In this document: positions 22,515 through 32,341 of the stretch, in pieces
Position numbering within the stretch: the stretch's first letter is position 1
Layout: each line of letters opens with the position of its first letter
DNA from: Deinococcus detaillensis
GTDB lineage: Bacteria > Deinococcota > Deinococci > Deinococcales > Deinococcaceae
Length of the DNA stretch: 64,000 nucleotides
Reading direction: 5' to 3'
Assembly: GCF_007280555.1 (NCBI RefSeq)
Contig: NZ_VKDB01000016.1
Span: 1 to 64,000 of the forward strand
Program-made: the position numbers and the translations under genes
The notes under the pieces: generated by a model
The model's database searches: none
What the model saw: only the letters and a program-made list of their open reading frames with translations
Told to the model about the DNA's origin: nothing

Positions 22515-23603
22515 GTGCCGCTTGCTTACCTGACCCGCATTGCCCAAACGCCCGCGCCTACCTTTCACGAGGAGGAGCGGGCGCAGCTTATTGAAACGCT
22601 GTGGCGAGAACTCGGCTACCGCCCCGAGCGCGACGCGGTGGGCAACGTCTTGGTAAAACTGGGCCCGAGCGTCAGTTTGTCGAGCGCCGCCTCGCCGCAC
22701 AGCAAAGCCCTGCTGCTAGCCGCCCACCTCGATACCGTGTTCAGCTCGGAAACCGACGTCACCGTGCGCGAGGAAGGCGGACGCTTGGTCGGCCCGGGCG
22801 TGGGCGACAACTCGTCGAGCTTGGCGGTGCTGAGCGCTTTTTTGCGCGACCTCGATGCTAGCCAACTGCGCCGCCCGTTGTGGCTGGCGGCCAATGTCGG
22901 CGAAGAAGGCTTGGGCGACTTACGCGGCGCGAAGGCGCTGCTCTCGGCCCACGCTCCCGAACTTGCGGCTTTTGTGGCGGTCGACGGCTACCTCGGCGTG
23001 GCCGTGACCAAAGCGGTGGGCGTGCGGCGCTACCGCGTGACCTTCACGGGTCAGGGCGGCCACTCGTGGGGCGACCAAGCGCCCAGCGCCCTGCACGCGC
23101 TGGGGCTGGCGATCACGGCGCTTTACGCCCTGCCGCTGCCGCAAAGCCCGCGCACCACCCTGAATGTCGGCACGGCGTCGGGCGGCAACAGCGTCAACAG
23201 CATCGCGGGCAGCGCCGAACTGCTGCTCGATCTGCGCTCGCTCGACGCCCAGCTTCTCGCCGACCTCGACAACAAAGCCCGCTACGCCGTGCAGGGCGCG
23301 GCCAGACAAGCGGGCGTGCAGGTGCGCCTCGACCAAGTGGGCGACAGACCCGGCGGTAACCTACGCTCCGATACTTTGCTGAGGCTGGCGCGGCTGGCTT
23401 CTCAGCCTGTGGGCATCGACCTCAAGACCGCCGCCAGCAGCACCGACGCCAACGCCGCCGCGCCGCACGGCGTACCGTCTATGGCGCTGGGCGTGTACCG
23501 GGGCGGCAATGCCCACCGAGAAGACGAGTGGGTGCAGCCAAGCAGCTTGAACGTGGGGCTGGGCATTTTACAGCGCTTCGTGCGCGGCTACATGCACGAG
23601 TGA
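22515..23603 (+). CDS. M20-family metallopeptidase
   Basis: The 362-residue protein has the M20 dizinc signature: AAHLDTVFS (His ligand and Asp), GVGDNSSSLAVL (bridging Asp), ANVGEEGLGDLRG (catalytic Glu pair) and a C-terminal GNAHREDEW (His ligand). The dimerisation domain begins VTFTGQGGHSWGD. A TAGACT box (22503-22508) ends six bases before the GTG start, so it is probably leaderless. It probably trims dipeptides or deacylates amino acids; specificity cannot be told. Confidence 0.88.
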   Translation: MPLAYLTRIAQTPAPTFHEEERAQLIETLWRELGYRPERDAVGNVLVKLGPSVSLSSAASPHSKALLLAAHLDTVFSSETDVTVREEGGRLVGPGVGDNSSSLAVLSAFLRDLDASQLRRPLWLAANVGEEGLGDLRGAKALLSAHAPELAAFVAVDGYLGVAVTKAVGVRRYRVTFTGQGGHSWGDQAPSALHALGLAITALYALPLPQSPRTTLNVGTASGGNSVNSIAGSAELLLDLRSLDAQLLADLDNKARYAVQGAARQAGVQVRLDQVGDRPGGNLRSDTLLRLARLASQPVGIDLKTAASSTDANAAAPHGVPSMALGVYRGGNAHREDEWVQPSSLNVGLGILQRFVRGYMHE

Positions 23604-23610
23604 GGGGAAG

Positions 23611-24330
23611 TTATTGGCTCCCCTCCACACTCACTTCGCCGTCTCTGACCCGCAAATGATAATCGGCGAGGGCGGCCACATCGGGGTCGTGGGTGATCAG
23701 CACCACCGTTTTGCCTTCGAGCGCCGGGCGGGTCAGCAACTCCAAAATCACCTCGCCGCTGCGGGTATCGAGGTTGCCGGTGGGCTCGTCGGCCAGCAGC
23801 ACCGCCGGGTCAGACACCAGAGCGCGGGCGATGGCAACCCGCTGGGCCTCGCCACCGGAGAGGTGTGAGGGCAGGTGATGGGCACGCTGCTCCAAGCCGA
23901 CTTGAGCCAGCAGCGCCCGCGCCCGTTCGCGTCGTTCTTTGGGCGGCACCCCAGCCAGCATCAAAGGAAATTCGACATTTTCCTGAGCGCTGAGAATCGC
24001 CACCAGGTTGTGACTTTGAAAGACGAAGCCGTAATTCCCCAGCCGGAAGTCGGCCCGGCCCGCTTCGCTGAGGCTGTGAATATCGGTGCCGCCCACCCGC
24101 ACCGTGCCGCCGCTGGGGGTGTCGAAGCCCGCCAGCAAATTGAGCAGGGTACTTTTGCCGCTGCCCGACGGCCCCACCACCGAGGTCATCCCCGCCGCGA
24201 AGGTGTGCGAGAAGGGCCTGAGCGCCGTGATCTGGCCGTCGCCACTCGGATAGGTGCGGCTGAGGTTCTCGGTCTGAAGCTGAATTTTGGGCGTCACCAC
24301 ACTCGCTGGCGGCAAAACTGAAGCGGTCAT
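23611..24330 (-). CDS. ABC transporter ATP-binding protein (MacB/LolD type)
   Basis: A 239-residue ATPase with Walker [14 protein letters not shown], signature [15 protein letters not shown], Walker [13 protein letters not shown] and the switch His ([11 protein letters not shown]). It overlaps the permease gene upstream by four bases, so the two make one transporter of the FtsX/MacB class. Such pairs usually export or extract envelope substrates. No periplasmic adaptor gene is present here, unlike the set at 33382. Confidence 0.93.
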   Translation of the reverse strand: MTASVLPPASVVTPKIQLQTENLSRTYPSGDGQITALRPFSHTFAAGMTSVVGPSGSGKSTLLNLLAGFDTPSGGTVRVGGTDIHSLSEAGRADFRLGNYGFVFQSHNLVAILSAQENVEFPLMLAGVPPKERRERARALLAQVGLEQRAHHLPSHLSGGEAQRVAIARALVSDPAVLLADEPTGNLDTRSGEVILELLTRPALEGKTVVLITHDPDVAALADYHLRVRDGEVSVEGSQ

Positions 24331-25481
24331 ACGCGCCCCAGCGCTTCGTTGATACTCAGGCGCGAGGCCGAGCGGGCAGGCAGCAGTCCGGCGAACAAGC
24401 CCAGCAGCAGCGAGATGAACAGGGCCAGCAGCGTCAGGCGCGGAGTCAGCGCCGCCGCGTCGAAGCCCGCCAGATTCTGGGTGTACAGGTTCACGCCCCA
24501 GATGCCCACCAGCCCCAGCAGCAGGCCGCCCACACCGCCCACCAGCGAGAGCAGCAGCGACTCGGTCAGCACCAGCTCACGCACGAAGCTGGGGCGTGCG
24601 CCGATGGCCCGCAAAGTCCCAAACTCACGGGTGCGCTCGAAGACGCCCATCATCACGGTGTTGGCCACGGCCAGGCCGCCCACGATCAGCGAAATCAGCG
24701 AGATGCCGAAACGCACCGCGTCGCTGATTTTGAGGGCCCTATCCGCAAAGCTCAGGAAGTCGGCCTGGGTCTGGGCTTCGAGCTTGAGTTCATTGGCCAG
24801 CGCGGTGGCGACAGGCTTGGCCTGACGGGCGTCGTTGAGCTTGAGCACCACCATCGAGATGCGGTTTTGTGCGCCCTCAGCGGCCTGCATGGTGGCCAGC
24901 GGCAAAAAGATGAACGAGTCGTTCAGGCCACCGGATTTGTCCAGCACGCCCACCACCTTGACCGCGTTGCGGCGGTTGAGCCGCAGAACGCTGCCGACTT
25001 TGAGTCTCAGGTTCTGCGCGGCTTTGGCTCCCACCACCGCCACGCCGCTGTCACCGGCCTTCAGGAGCCGTCCCTGACCGATGTTGACGGTGCTGAACAC
25101 CGCATTGATGCCCTGCTCGGCGGGCAGGCCGTACAGCACGGCGCTCTGCGACGGATCGAGGCCGCCCCGAATCGCCATGATGACCGGCGTGACCCGCGCG
25201 ATGCCCAGCTTGGCACTCAGCTTCTGAATGTCGTCCACGGTGCTCTGCGGCAGGTTAGGCTGCGGCGCGATGCCCTGATTCAGGCCGTTGAGCGTGACCT
25301 GAATATCCGGCCCGATACCGCCGAGTTCATCGTTAAAGACTTTGCGGATGCCCTCGCCCAGCGACAAAAAAATCACCATGCTGGCCACCGCCACCACGAT
25401 CCCCAAGGTCGTCAGGAAAGTTCGGATGGGTCTACGGGTCAGCCCTCGCCGGGCCAGCGTCCACAAGTCTCGCCTTTGCAC
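24327..25481 (-). CDS. ABC transporter permease (FtsX/MacB type)
   Basis: This 384-residue protein has an N-terminal helix ([20 protein letters not shown]), a large extracytoplasmic MacB-PCD domain, and three C-terminal helices with the FtsX stretch [17 protein letters not shown]. The GTG at 25481 is preferred because a TAATCT box lies seven bases upstream; a TTG at 25508 would also be in frame. Partner of the overlapping ATPase at 23611. Confidence 0.9.
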   Translation of the reverse strand: MQRRDLWTLARRGLTRRPIRTFLTTLGIVVAVASMVIFLSLGEGIRKVFNDELGGIGPDIQVTLNGLNQGIAPQPNLPQSTVDDIQKLSAKLGIARVTPVIMAIRGGLDPSQSAVLYGLPAEQGINAVFSTVNIGQGRLLKAGDSGVAVVGAKAAQNLRLKVGSVLRLNRRNAVKVVGVLDKSGGLNDSFIFLPLATMQAAEGAQNRISMVVLKLNDARQAKPVATALANELKLEAQTQADFLSFADRALKISDAVRFGISLISLIVGGLAVANTVMMGVFERTREFGTLRAIGARPSFVRELVLTESLLLSLVGGVGGLLLGLVGIWGVNLYTQNLAGFDAAALTPRLTLLALFISLLLGLFAGLLPARSASRLSINEALGRV

Positions 25482-25587
25482 ACCCGCCAGATTAGCGCCT
25501 GTTGGCAAGCAGGGTGTAGGCCAAATGACAAGGCAAGGCGCTTACGCGGTGCATCCTTAACGCATTCCCGGCTTTAGAGGAGACTTT

Positions 25588-26298
25588 ATGACGCAGTCCA
25601 GCAACTCGGCTTCCAATCTGACCATCCGCTTTTTAGGCCACTCGGCGTTTTTGTTTAGCGCAGGCGATCAGCAAATCCTGATCGATCCGTTTCTGGAAGG
25701 CAACCCCAAGTGCCCGGTGACGCTGGACGTTGCGCTGAGCTGGAAGGTGGACGCGGTGCTGCTCAGCCACGCGCACGGCGATCACTGGGGCAACGCGCTG
25801 GACTTTGGCAAGGCCGGCACCATGATCATCGGCACGGCGGAAATCGCCGGTTACGCCGCCCAGCACGGCGCGGCCAACACCACCGGGGCCAACATCGGCG
25901 GCACGGTGCGCGGCGACTGGGGCGCGGTGACACTGACTCCAGCGTGGCATTCCAGCAGCTTTCCTGACGGTACTTACGGCGGAATGCCCACCGGCCTGAT
26001 TATCGAGATAGGCGGCAAGCGGGTGTACTTTGCCGGTGACACCAGCCGGTTTTCCGACATGGCCCTGATCGGTGAGGGTGGCCTCGACTTGGCGATCTTG
26101 CCGATTGGCGATCACTACACCATGGGGCCACTGGAAGCTGCCAAGTGCCTCGATCTGCTAAAGCCCCAGGCCGCCATGCCGATGCACTACGGCACCTTCC
26201 CAGCGCTGAGCGGCGACCCGAAAGTCTTTGCCGCCGAAGCCGAGAAGCGCGGGATTGAGGTGTACCTGCCGCAGCCGGGAGACAGCGTCACCCTCTAA
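25588..26298 (+). CDS. metal-dependent hydrolase, MBL fold (UPF0173)
   Basis: The 236-residue protein shows the metallo-beta-lactamase motif HAHGDHWG, a second His in LTPAWHSSS, the bridging Asp in YFAGDTSRFSD and a final His in AMPMHYGTF. It matches the UPF0173/YtkL group of uncharacterised hydrolases. An AGAGGAG ribosome site precedes the ATG. Substrate unknown. Confidence 0.9.
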   Translation: MTQSSNSASNLTIRFLGHSAFLFSAGDQQILIDPFLEGNPKCPVTLDVALSWKVDAVLLSHAHGDHWGNALDFGKAGTMIIGTAEIAGYAAQHGAANTTGANIGGTVRGDWGAVTLTPAWHSSSFPDGTYGGMPTGLIIEIGGKRVYFAGDTSRFSDMALIGEGGLDLAILPIGDHYTMGPLEAAKCLDLLKPQAAMPMHYGTFPALSGDPKVFAAEAEKRGIEVYLPQPGDSVTL

Positions 26299-26475
26299 GC
26301 TCTGCGCAGTATCTGACGACCCGTCAAGGTAACGTGATAAAAACGGGGGCCACCGCGCCGTCCGTCCGTTAGAATGTTGTCATCTGGCGGTGGTTATCCT
26401 TGAACCTGAACACCCCGTACTTGCGTGTGCAGTTTAAATCCACAATCCCGCTCCACCCTTAGGACTCTTTTTATT
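26299..26475. other. intergenic region before the kinase gene
   Basis: About 180 bases without a gene. A TAGAAT box occurs near 26370 but I could not assign a convincing promoter, terminator or operator. Confidence 0.3.
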
Positions 26476-27459
26476 TTGACAAATGCTGATCTCCCTCAAC
26501 TCGCTGGCTACACCCTGAGCCGCCCGATTGGTCGCGGCAACACTTCTTTGGTGTTTTTGGGAAGTGCAGACGCCGCGCCGGAGCGGGAGATGGCCATCAA
26601 AGTCCCGCTGGGCACCACCCTCGCCAATCACACGGCGGCGGAGCGGTTCGGCAACGAGGTCAGGCTCTCGCTGCAATTTCGCCACCCGCATCTGGTGCGC
26701 GGCTACGCGGGCACGGCGTTCGGGCCGGGGGCTTACCTCGCCATGCGTTACTTTGCCGAAGGCACCCTGGCCGAGCTACTCGAAGGCCGGGTGCTGCCTT
26801 ACGAAGCGGCCCTGCGGGTGCTGGCCGACGTGACAGCTGGAGTGGCCTACTTGCACCACCAGGGCGCGGTGCATCAAGACATCAAAACCCAGAATGTCTA
26901 TTTGAGTGGGGGCCGCGCCGCGCTGGGCGATTTCGGCAACACCTACTTCGTCTCGGCGGGCGGCAATATCTCGGGCAGCCCGTTTTATATGGCCCCGGAG
27001 ATTTATCACGGCGAAGCCAGCAGCATCCAAAGCGACGTGTACAGCCTCGGCGTGCTGTGTTTTGAGTTGCTGGCCGGGGTGCGGCCCCACCTCGGCAACA
27101 GCTACGAAGAGCTGATGATCTCGCACCTGACCCGCTTTCCCGCGCCCGTAACGGCCAGCAACCGGCAGGTGCCGCGTACCTTGTCGCGCCTCATCGAGCT
27201 GGCGATGGCCAAAAAATCCCATGACCGCCCCAGCTCGGCGGCGCTGCGCCGCGCCCTGCTGGAAGCGCTGGGAGAAGAGGACGAGCAAGTTGAGATTGAA
27301 CCCTCCGACTCGCCGCCCGCTCAGCGCAGCATCATGGGCCGCCACCAACATACCGACGCCGTAGCCATGCCGCGAGTGCCTGGCGGGCCATCAGAAGAAA
27401 GCCCGAAGCCGCAGAAGCCTGGCGCGAAAAGTTGGAATCCGTTCAAGCGCGGAAAGTGA
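26476..27459 (+). CDS. serine/threonine protein kinase
   Basis: The 327-residue soluble Hanks-type kinase has the Gly-rich loop IGRGNTSLV (19-26), the ATP lysine at K42 (MAIK), the catalytic loop VHQDIKTQN (D135, N140) and GDFGNT (D152). The loop reads HQD rather than HRD, so it is a non-RD kinase and may not need activation-loop phosphorylation. The last 90 residues are a Pro/Lys-rich tail with no membrane helix or sensor. The TTG at 26476 is the likely start; a GTG at 26425 is the alternative. It stands alone and targets are unknown. Confidence 0.85.
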   Translation: MTNADLPQLAGYTLSRPIGRGNTSLVFLGSADAAPEREMAIKVPLGTTLANHTAAERFGNEVRLSLQFRHPHLVRGYAGTAFGPGAYLAMRYFAEGTLAELLEGRVLPYEAALRVLADVTAGVAYLHHQGAVHQDIKTQNVYLSGGRAALGDFGNTYFVSAGGNISGSPFYMAPEIYHGEASSIQSDVYSLGVLCFELLAGVRPHLGNSYEELMISHLTRFPAPVTASNRQVPRTLSRLIELAMAKKSHDRPSSAALRRALLEALGEEDEQVEIEPSDSPPAQRSIMGRHQHTDAVAMPRVPGGPSEESPKPQKPGAKSWNPFKRGK

Positions 27460-27505
27460 GAGCGGCGGGGCAAGTTGGCGCAGTTCGGAACAGGCACTTC
27501 CCGCT

Positions 27506-27943
27506 TCAGCGGTGGTACGGCTCGCCCGCCGAGATGGTGGCGGCACGGTAGAGCGCTTCGCTCATCACCACCATGGCCAGGTCGTGCGGCAAAGTCAGGT
27601 GGCTCAGGCTCCACAGCGCACGGGCCTGAGCGCGGAGTCCGTCACTGTGCCCGTCGGGGCCGCCGATACAAAAGGCCAGCTCTCCGGTGCTCTGCACCCC
27701 CTGCTTTTCGATGTACGCCGAAAGTTCCTCGCTGCTCCATTCCGCGCCGCGCGGATCGAGCGCGATGACCGGAGCGCGGCCCGCCGCCCGCAGCATCGCC
27801 TCGCCTTCCTTTTGCGGCGTGCTGCCGCCTAGGTGGGTGAGTTTGAGCTTGTGGTAGCGCCCCAGCCGCGCCGTGTACTCTTGCCAACCGGCGCGGGCGT
27901 AGGCCAGTTTGGGTTCTCCAACGGTGATGAGGTGCAGGCGCAT
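27506..27943 (-). CDS. rlmH: 23S rRNA pseudouridine-1915 N3-methyltransferase
   Basis: The 145-residue SPOUT enzyme methylates pseudouridine 1915 in helix 69. It has MRLHLITVGEP at the start, LDPRG and the AdoMet-binding knot FCIGGPDGHSDG, and ends with the family tail SAGEPYHR. A TAGAGT box ends seven bases before the ATG, indicating a leaderless mRNA; the frame upstream of 27943 is not part of the gene. Confidence 0.94.
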   Translation of the reverse strand: MRLHLITVGEPKLAYARAGWQEYTARLGRYHKLKLTHLGGSTPQKEGEAMLRAAGRAPVIALDPRGAEWSSEELSAYIEKQGVQSTGELAFCIGGPDGHSDGLRAQARALWSLSHLTLPHDLAMVVMSEALYRAATISAGEPYHR

Positions 27944-28138
27944 GGCCTTTACTCTAACCGCCGCACTGGCTCGCAGACCTCCGGAGCGGCAAGGTCTCAT
28001 CCAATTCCCAACCTGGCGTTTCTGGTCATCTTTAGAATACCTTGATACAGTGAGTGGCTTACACCCGTTACTCAGCGGTGTATCTGTGCCGAGTTCAGCC
28101 CCCGCTCTCACCACCCGCGCCGTACCAAGGACAGCGAA

Positions 28139-30226
28139 ATGACCAATGCCAACAAGCCCACCAACGCCCTCAGCGCCCTGCCGCTGCCGACCCGCTCGCG
28201 CTTTCAGCCGATCTTGCTGGGCGTCTTGGCCCTGAGCCTGATTCCCGCCGGACTGCTGGCCGTCAGCCGCGTGCAGTTTGAAAACAGCGAGAAGAATGTG
28301 GCGCTGGTCATGGATTACCCGGCCCTCTCGCAGCAGGCCAAGGAAACCGGCCAAGACCCCAACGCCCTGCTGCTGCGCTACAAAAAGCTGGGCGTCAACG
28401 GCGTGGCGGTGTTTGAAGACGTGGTGGCCTCCACCATTCAGCGCGGCGACGCTTACTTTTTGAGCGGGGCCGAATTGAAGGCCCGCAATCCCGGCGCGGT
28501 GGGCATCAACCCCGAGTGGTCGTACATGAGATCGATCAAGCCGGGCACGGTGGAAAATCTGGTGAACAGCTTCGGCTATATCTCAAATGCCGGAGCCATC
28601 AGCGAAGCGCAGGCGGCCAATCTCGCGCTGCCCAAAGACCAAAGACCAGAATTGCCCGCCGCCGTCTACAAACCGCTCGACACCAACACCCTGAATGTGG
28701 CCGGGCAAAAGTGGATCGGCTGGGCGGTTGACCCACGCTACTTGCCGGCTGGCCCCGACACCGAGCGCATCAAGCAGCTTCAAGACGAAGGCTTCGTGGT
28801 GGTTTACCGACCCTGGCCGGATCAGCGGGTGCGCGATCCCGGCAAGAACTGGCCGGATGTGCCGTTCATCTCGTTTACCGGGGCCAAAGTCATCGGCGCG
28901 GGCAATCCGAGGGTGCTGCAAGACATCAAAGACCGGCTGGGCAAGCGGATACCGACCATCATCGAAAATAGCGTGCAGCAGGGCTTACCTGAGCTGATCA
29001 AAGACCGCACCGCCGCGCGGATGTTCAGCCTCAATCCCAGTTGGCAAAACAGCCTGACCCCCGACGAAGTGGCCAGCAAATTCGGACTGGCCGCCCGCGA
29101 ACGCACCCAAAGGATTTTGTATCTGCGCCCTTTCCCGACGCAGGGCGAAACCGAAGTCTTCCTGAACAACCTCACCAAACTGCTGGCCACCCGCGACATC
29201 AAGATCACGCTGCCCATCATTGAAAACTACGCGCCCAGCGACGTGCTGCGCTGGCTGACCATGCTCGGCACGCTCTCGGCGCTGCTGCTGCTGGCGCTCA
29301 GCTATCCACTGCCGCGCCTCGGACTGTTGGTGGCGGGAGCGGCGCTGCTCGGCGCACTGGGCCTCAACGGATTTCAGCCGTATCCGGGCTTGGCGCTGGT
29401 CTCGGCCATCACTTTTCCGGCACTGGGGCTGGTGCTACGGCGCAAGCAGATGACCGATTGGTATTTGGCCACCGGCTTCAGCTTGCTGGGCGTGCTGTAC
29501 GTCAGCGCTCTGGGCACCGACAAAAACAGCATGCTGGGCTTAGATCCGTTCAGCGGCGTGGGCCTGACTTTGGTGCTGCCGATTGCTTTGGTGGCGCTGA
29601 GCTTCTTGCCGCGCCAGGACATCCGACAAACTGTCAGGGACTTGTTTGCCATTCGCCTGACGCTCGGCGACGTGATCATGATGGGCGTGGCGCTGGGAGC
29701 CTTCGCGGTGGCGGTGCTGCGGCGAGGCAACACCTCAGCGGTGGGCGTCAGCGACACCGAAGCCAAAATCCGCCAAGACCTGCAAGACGCCATTATTCGC
29801 CCGCGTTTCAAAGAAGTCTTCGGCCACCCGCTGCTGCTGCTGGGCTTGTCGGGCACCTTGCCGGGGTACTTCACCATTTTGGCGCTCTTAGGCGGCTTAG
29901 AAGGGCAAGCGAGCATTCTCAACACCTTCTCGCACTTTCACACGCCGCTGCTGATCAGCCTCACGCGGGCGCTGCTCGGGCTGGCGGCGGGCTTGCTGCT
30001 GGGCTATCTGGTGGTCTGGGCGCTGCGAGTGGCGATTCGGATCTGGAACAATTACGGCGGCTGGAACGGCGGCAACCCGTCTTCCGGCACGCCCACCACT
30101 CCGCCCAGCCAGCCCTCACTGGGAGAAACCCTGCGCCGCCCACTGGTGCCGCGTACCGAGGCCCGCATGACGGATATTCGTCCTGAAGACGGACTGGGCC
30201 TAGACCGTTTGGGAATGAAACCCTGA
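28139..30226 (+). CDS. DUF5693 family membrane protein
   Basis: A 695-residue protein with an N-terminal anchor (ILLGVLALSLIPAGLLAV), an extracytoplasmic domain of about 320 residues, and a run of hydrophobic helices from about residue 380 to 640. Its C-terminus is Ser/Pro-rich. It matches DUF5693 proteins, which are regularly encoded next to csaB, as here. The pair suggests a role in making or exporting the pyruvylated cell-wall polymer that anchors S-layer proteins. That role is inferred from neighbours only. Confidence 0.8.
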   Translation: MTNANKPTNALSALPLPTRSRFQPILLGVLALSLIPAGLLAVSRVQFENSEKNVALVMDYPALSQQAKETGQDPNALLLRYKKLGVNGVAVFEDVVASTIQRGDAYFLSGAELKARNPGAVGINPEWSYMRSIKPGTVENLVNSFGYISNAGAISEAQAANLALPKDQRPELPAAVYKPLDTNTLNVAGQKWIGWAVDPRYLPAGPDTERIKQLQDEGFVVVYRPWPDQRVRDPGKNWPDVPFISFTGAKVIGAGNPRVLQDIKDRLGKRIPTIIENSVQQGLPELIKDRTAARMFSLNPSWQNSLTPDEVASKFGLAARERTQRILYLRPFPTQGETEVFLNNLTKLLATRDIKITLPIIENYAPSDVLRWLTMLGTLSALLLLALSYPLPRLGLLVAGAALLGALGLNGFQPYPGLALVSAITFPALGLVLRRKQMTDWYLATGFSLLGVLYVSALGTDKNSMLGLDPFSGVGLTLVLPIALVALSFLPRQDIRQTVRDLFAIRLTLGDVIMMGVALGAFAVAVLRRGNTSAVGVSDTEAKIRQDLQDAIIRPRFKEVFGHPLLLLGLSGTLPGYFTILALLGGLEGQASILNTFSHFHTPLLISLTRALLGLAAGLLLGYLVVWALRVAIRIWNNYGGWNGGNPSSGTPTTPPSQPSLGETLRRPLVPRTEARMTDIRPEDGLGLDRLGMKP

Positions 30227-31191
30227 ACGTCACGGTCAGCGGCTATTACGGCTTTGGCAACACCGGAGACGAGGCCATCGCACTGGCGATTTCACGGGAG
30301 CTCAAAGGGTTGGGCCACTCTCCCCTGCTGCTCTCGCAGACACCAACCCAGACCGCTCAGCTTTACGGCTGCCGCAGCGCGGGCCGGATGCAGCCGCTGG
30401 CACTGGTGCGGGCGGTTGCCAGCAGCGGGGTGCTGCTCTCCGGCGGCGGCGGGCTGCTGCAAGACAAAACCAGTTCGCGTACCCTGACGTATTACCTCAG
30501 CGTCATCCGCTTGGCGCGGACGCTGGGCAAGCGGGCGGTGGTATTTAACCAGAGCATCGGGCCACTGAGCGAGACGGGTGGGGCGCAGGTGGCCCGCACC
30601 CTGCGCGGCGTGCGCGTGATCGTCAGGGATCGGCAGAGCTTGGAGACGCTCGGCAAGCTGGGGCTCAAGGGGAAACTGGGCGGCGATCCAGCTTTGCTGC
30701 TGAGACCCTCGGGCAACATTGTCAGAGACAACAACACAGTAATTCTGGCTCCACGCGGCGACGTGAAGGACGCCACCGAGCGCCTGACCAGCCTCGCTAC
30801 TCAGCTGAGGGCCAGCGGGCGTCGGGTGATTGCCCTCAGCTTTTACCCGCCGGAAGACGACGCGGCGGCCCACTCGCTCGGCGCGGACGAGGTTATCAGC
30901 ACCCAAGACCCTCAGGTGGCCTTAGATGCCATCGCGGGCGCGGGGGCAGTGGCGGGCGTGCGGCTCCACGCGCTGATTCTGGCAGCGGCGGCGGGCACGC
31001 CTTTTGTGGGGCTGAGTTACGATCCCAAAGTCAGCGGCTTTTGCTTGGACGCCGGAGCGCAGAGCTTTCCCACTCACGTTGACCCCGGAACCCTGCGGAC
31101 AGCTTTGGAGCGGGCCCAGCCGGATTGGAACGAAGTCGCGGCCATGCAGACGCGGGCGCGGGAAAGTTTTGAATGGGCTTTGGCAAAATGA
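30223..31191 (+). CDS. csaB: polysaccharide pyruvyl transferase CsaB
   Basis: The 322-residue enzyme adds pyruvate ketals to a secondary cell-wall polymer so that SLH-domain S-layer proteins can bind. The conserved start VTVSGYYGFGNTGDEA is encoded from about 30229, and the only plausible initiation codon in frame is CTG at 30223, overlapping the TGA of the DUF5693 gene. SGGGGLLQD and the late GVRLHALILAAAAGTPFVGLSYDPK are family hallmarks. The first later in-frame start, near 30310, would delete the Gly loop. Identification is strong; the CTG start is an inference. Confidence 0.9.
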   Translation: MNVTVSGYYGFGNTGDEAIALAISRELKGLGHSPLLLSQTPTQTAQLYGCRSAGRMQPLALVRAVASSGVLLSGGGGLLQDKTSSRTLTYYLSVIRLARTLGKRAVVFNQSIGPLSETGGAQVARTLRGVRVIVRDRQSLETLGKLGLKGKLGGDPALLLRPSGNIVRDNNTVILAPRGDVKDATERLTSLATQLRASGRRVIALSFYPPEDDAAAHSLGADEVISTQDPQVALDAIAGAGAVAGVRLHALILAAAAGTPFVGLSYDPKVSGFCLDAGAQSFPTHVDPGTLRTALERAQPDWNEVAAMQTRARESFEWALAK

Positions 31192-31282
31192 AGTGGGCCT
31201 GACAGCAAAATTAGGCCGTTCAACGCTCACGGCGCGGTGCGGAGTGGGCCACGGCGTCCCCCCGGCGCGTTAAGCTCAGTCC

Positions 31283-31837
31283 ATGACAACCTCTACAGGT
31301 GCCAACCCGTACCAGATCACCGTCGGTTCCGTGACCCGTCAACTCCGTTTGGTGCCAGTGGGCCAAATGGGATTTGTGCCGCTGATCGAGTTTATCGGCG
31401 ACAGCGAACTGACCAAAGCGGCGGCGCAGGCGCTCGTCCCGCTGATTCCTGAAGGCACCGAGGCGCTGCTCACCGTCGTGACCAACGCCTTGCCGCTGAC
31501 CCACGAACTCAGCGACTTATCGGGTTTGCCTTACCAAGTGGCCCGCAAAAAGCGGCGCACTTATATGCAGAATCCACTGATTCAGGAAATGCCGGGCCTG
31601 ACGCTGGGCGTCTCCGAGACGCTGTGGCTGGACGGCCCCCACGCCGAGCGGCTGAGCGGCAAAAAAGTGGTGATCGTGCAAGACGTGATCGCCACTGGAT
31701 CGATGGCGATGGCCCTCGCCCGCTTAACGGAACGGGCAGGCGGCACGGTTCACGGCTACCTCGCCGCCTTCAAGCAAGGCGAAAATACCTTGCCGGTGCA
31801 GTATTTACAGGAGTTGCCGAAGTGGGTGCAAAGCTAA
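31283..31837 (+). CDS. phosphoribosyltransferase family protein
   Basis: The 184-residue protein has a type I PRTase fold with a PRPP loop [16 protein letters not shown], close to adenine/xanthine phosphoribosyltransferases, though the usual Asp-Asp or Glu-Asp is Gln-Asp. RKKRRTYM and an N-terminal hood region precede it. A TAAGCT box (31271-31276) ends six bases before the ATG, so it is leaderless. Probably a purine salvage enzyme; the base is unknown. Confidence 0.75.
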   Translation: MTTSTGANPYQITVGSVTRQLRLVPVGQMGFVPLIEFIGDSELTKAAAQALVPLIPEGTEALLTVVTNALPLTHELSDLSGLPYQVARKKRRTYMQNPLIQEMPGLTLGVSETLWLDGPHAERLSGKKVVIVQDVIATGSMAMALARLTERAGGTVHGYLAAFKQGENTLPVQYLQELPKWVQS

Positions 31838-31876
31838 GCGCGGGAAGGTAAGACAACTTTGCCCACCTTCCCGCGC
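31838..31876. terminator. bidirectional terminator
   Basis: A 12-bp perfect stem GCGCGGGAAGGT / ACCTTCCCGCGC with a 15-base loop lies between two convergent genes and overlaps the last bases of the phosphoribosyltransferase reading frame's surroundings. Confidence 0.8.
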
Positions 31877-31891
31877 CTTTGGTCTCCGCTT

Positions 31892-32185
31892 TTAAAGAGG
31901 AGGCTCTTGGCGGAGGTGCTCGGCGGCGGGAGCGGGCACCGCCGCGATCACCTGAACGGTTTGACCCGCCGGCAAGATCTGGGGTTGGGGTACTGCCTGG
32001 GTTTGAGCAGCCGGCTCCGACAAACTGGCGGACAGGTCGCTGCTCAGACCGCTGGTGTGTTGGCGAAACTCGCGCAAGGTCTGGCCGAGGCTCTTGCCGA
32101 GTTCCGGCAGTTTGCGGGGCCCGAAAATCAGCAGAGCGGCGAGCAAAATTAAGATCAGGTGACCGGGTTCTAGAATGCCGAGCAT
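31892..32185 (-). CDS. tatA: Sec-independent translocase TatA/E-like subunit
   Basis: The 97-residue protein has an N-terminal membrane helix ([12 protein letters not shown]), the hinge [15 protein letters not shown] and an amphipathic helix with REFRQ, then a Pro/Ala/Gln-rich tail. This is the TatA arrangement. GGAGG four bases before the ATG supports the start. tatC is not in the window. It could serve the Tat signal protein at 235. Confidence 0.9.
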   Translation of the reverse strand: MLGILEPGHLILILLAALLIFGPRKLPELGKSLGQTLREFRQHTSGLSSDLSASLSEPAAQTQAVPQPQILPAGQTVQVIAAVPAPAAEHLRQEPPL

Positions 32186-32341
32186 AGTGCCTCCGAGCGG
32201 GGGATTGGCCCTCAGCCGATTGGAGCTGCTTGGGTCTGTTCCCGCGTTCCCTTAGTCTGGAGAGGGCAGGGAGCGGGCAGATGAAAGGGTGAAGGCTTTT
32301 AACCGCCGTTAAGGAGGTAAAGAGGGAAAGCTCTCCAGGCT

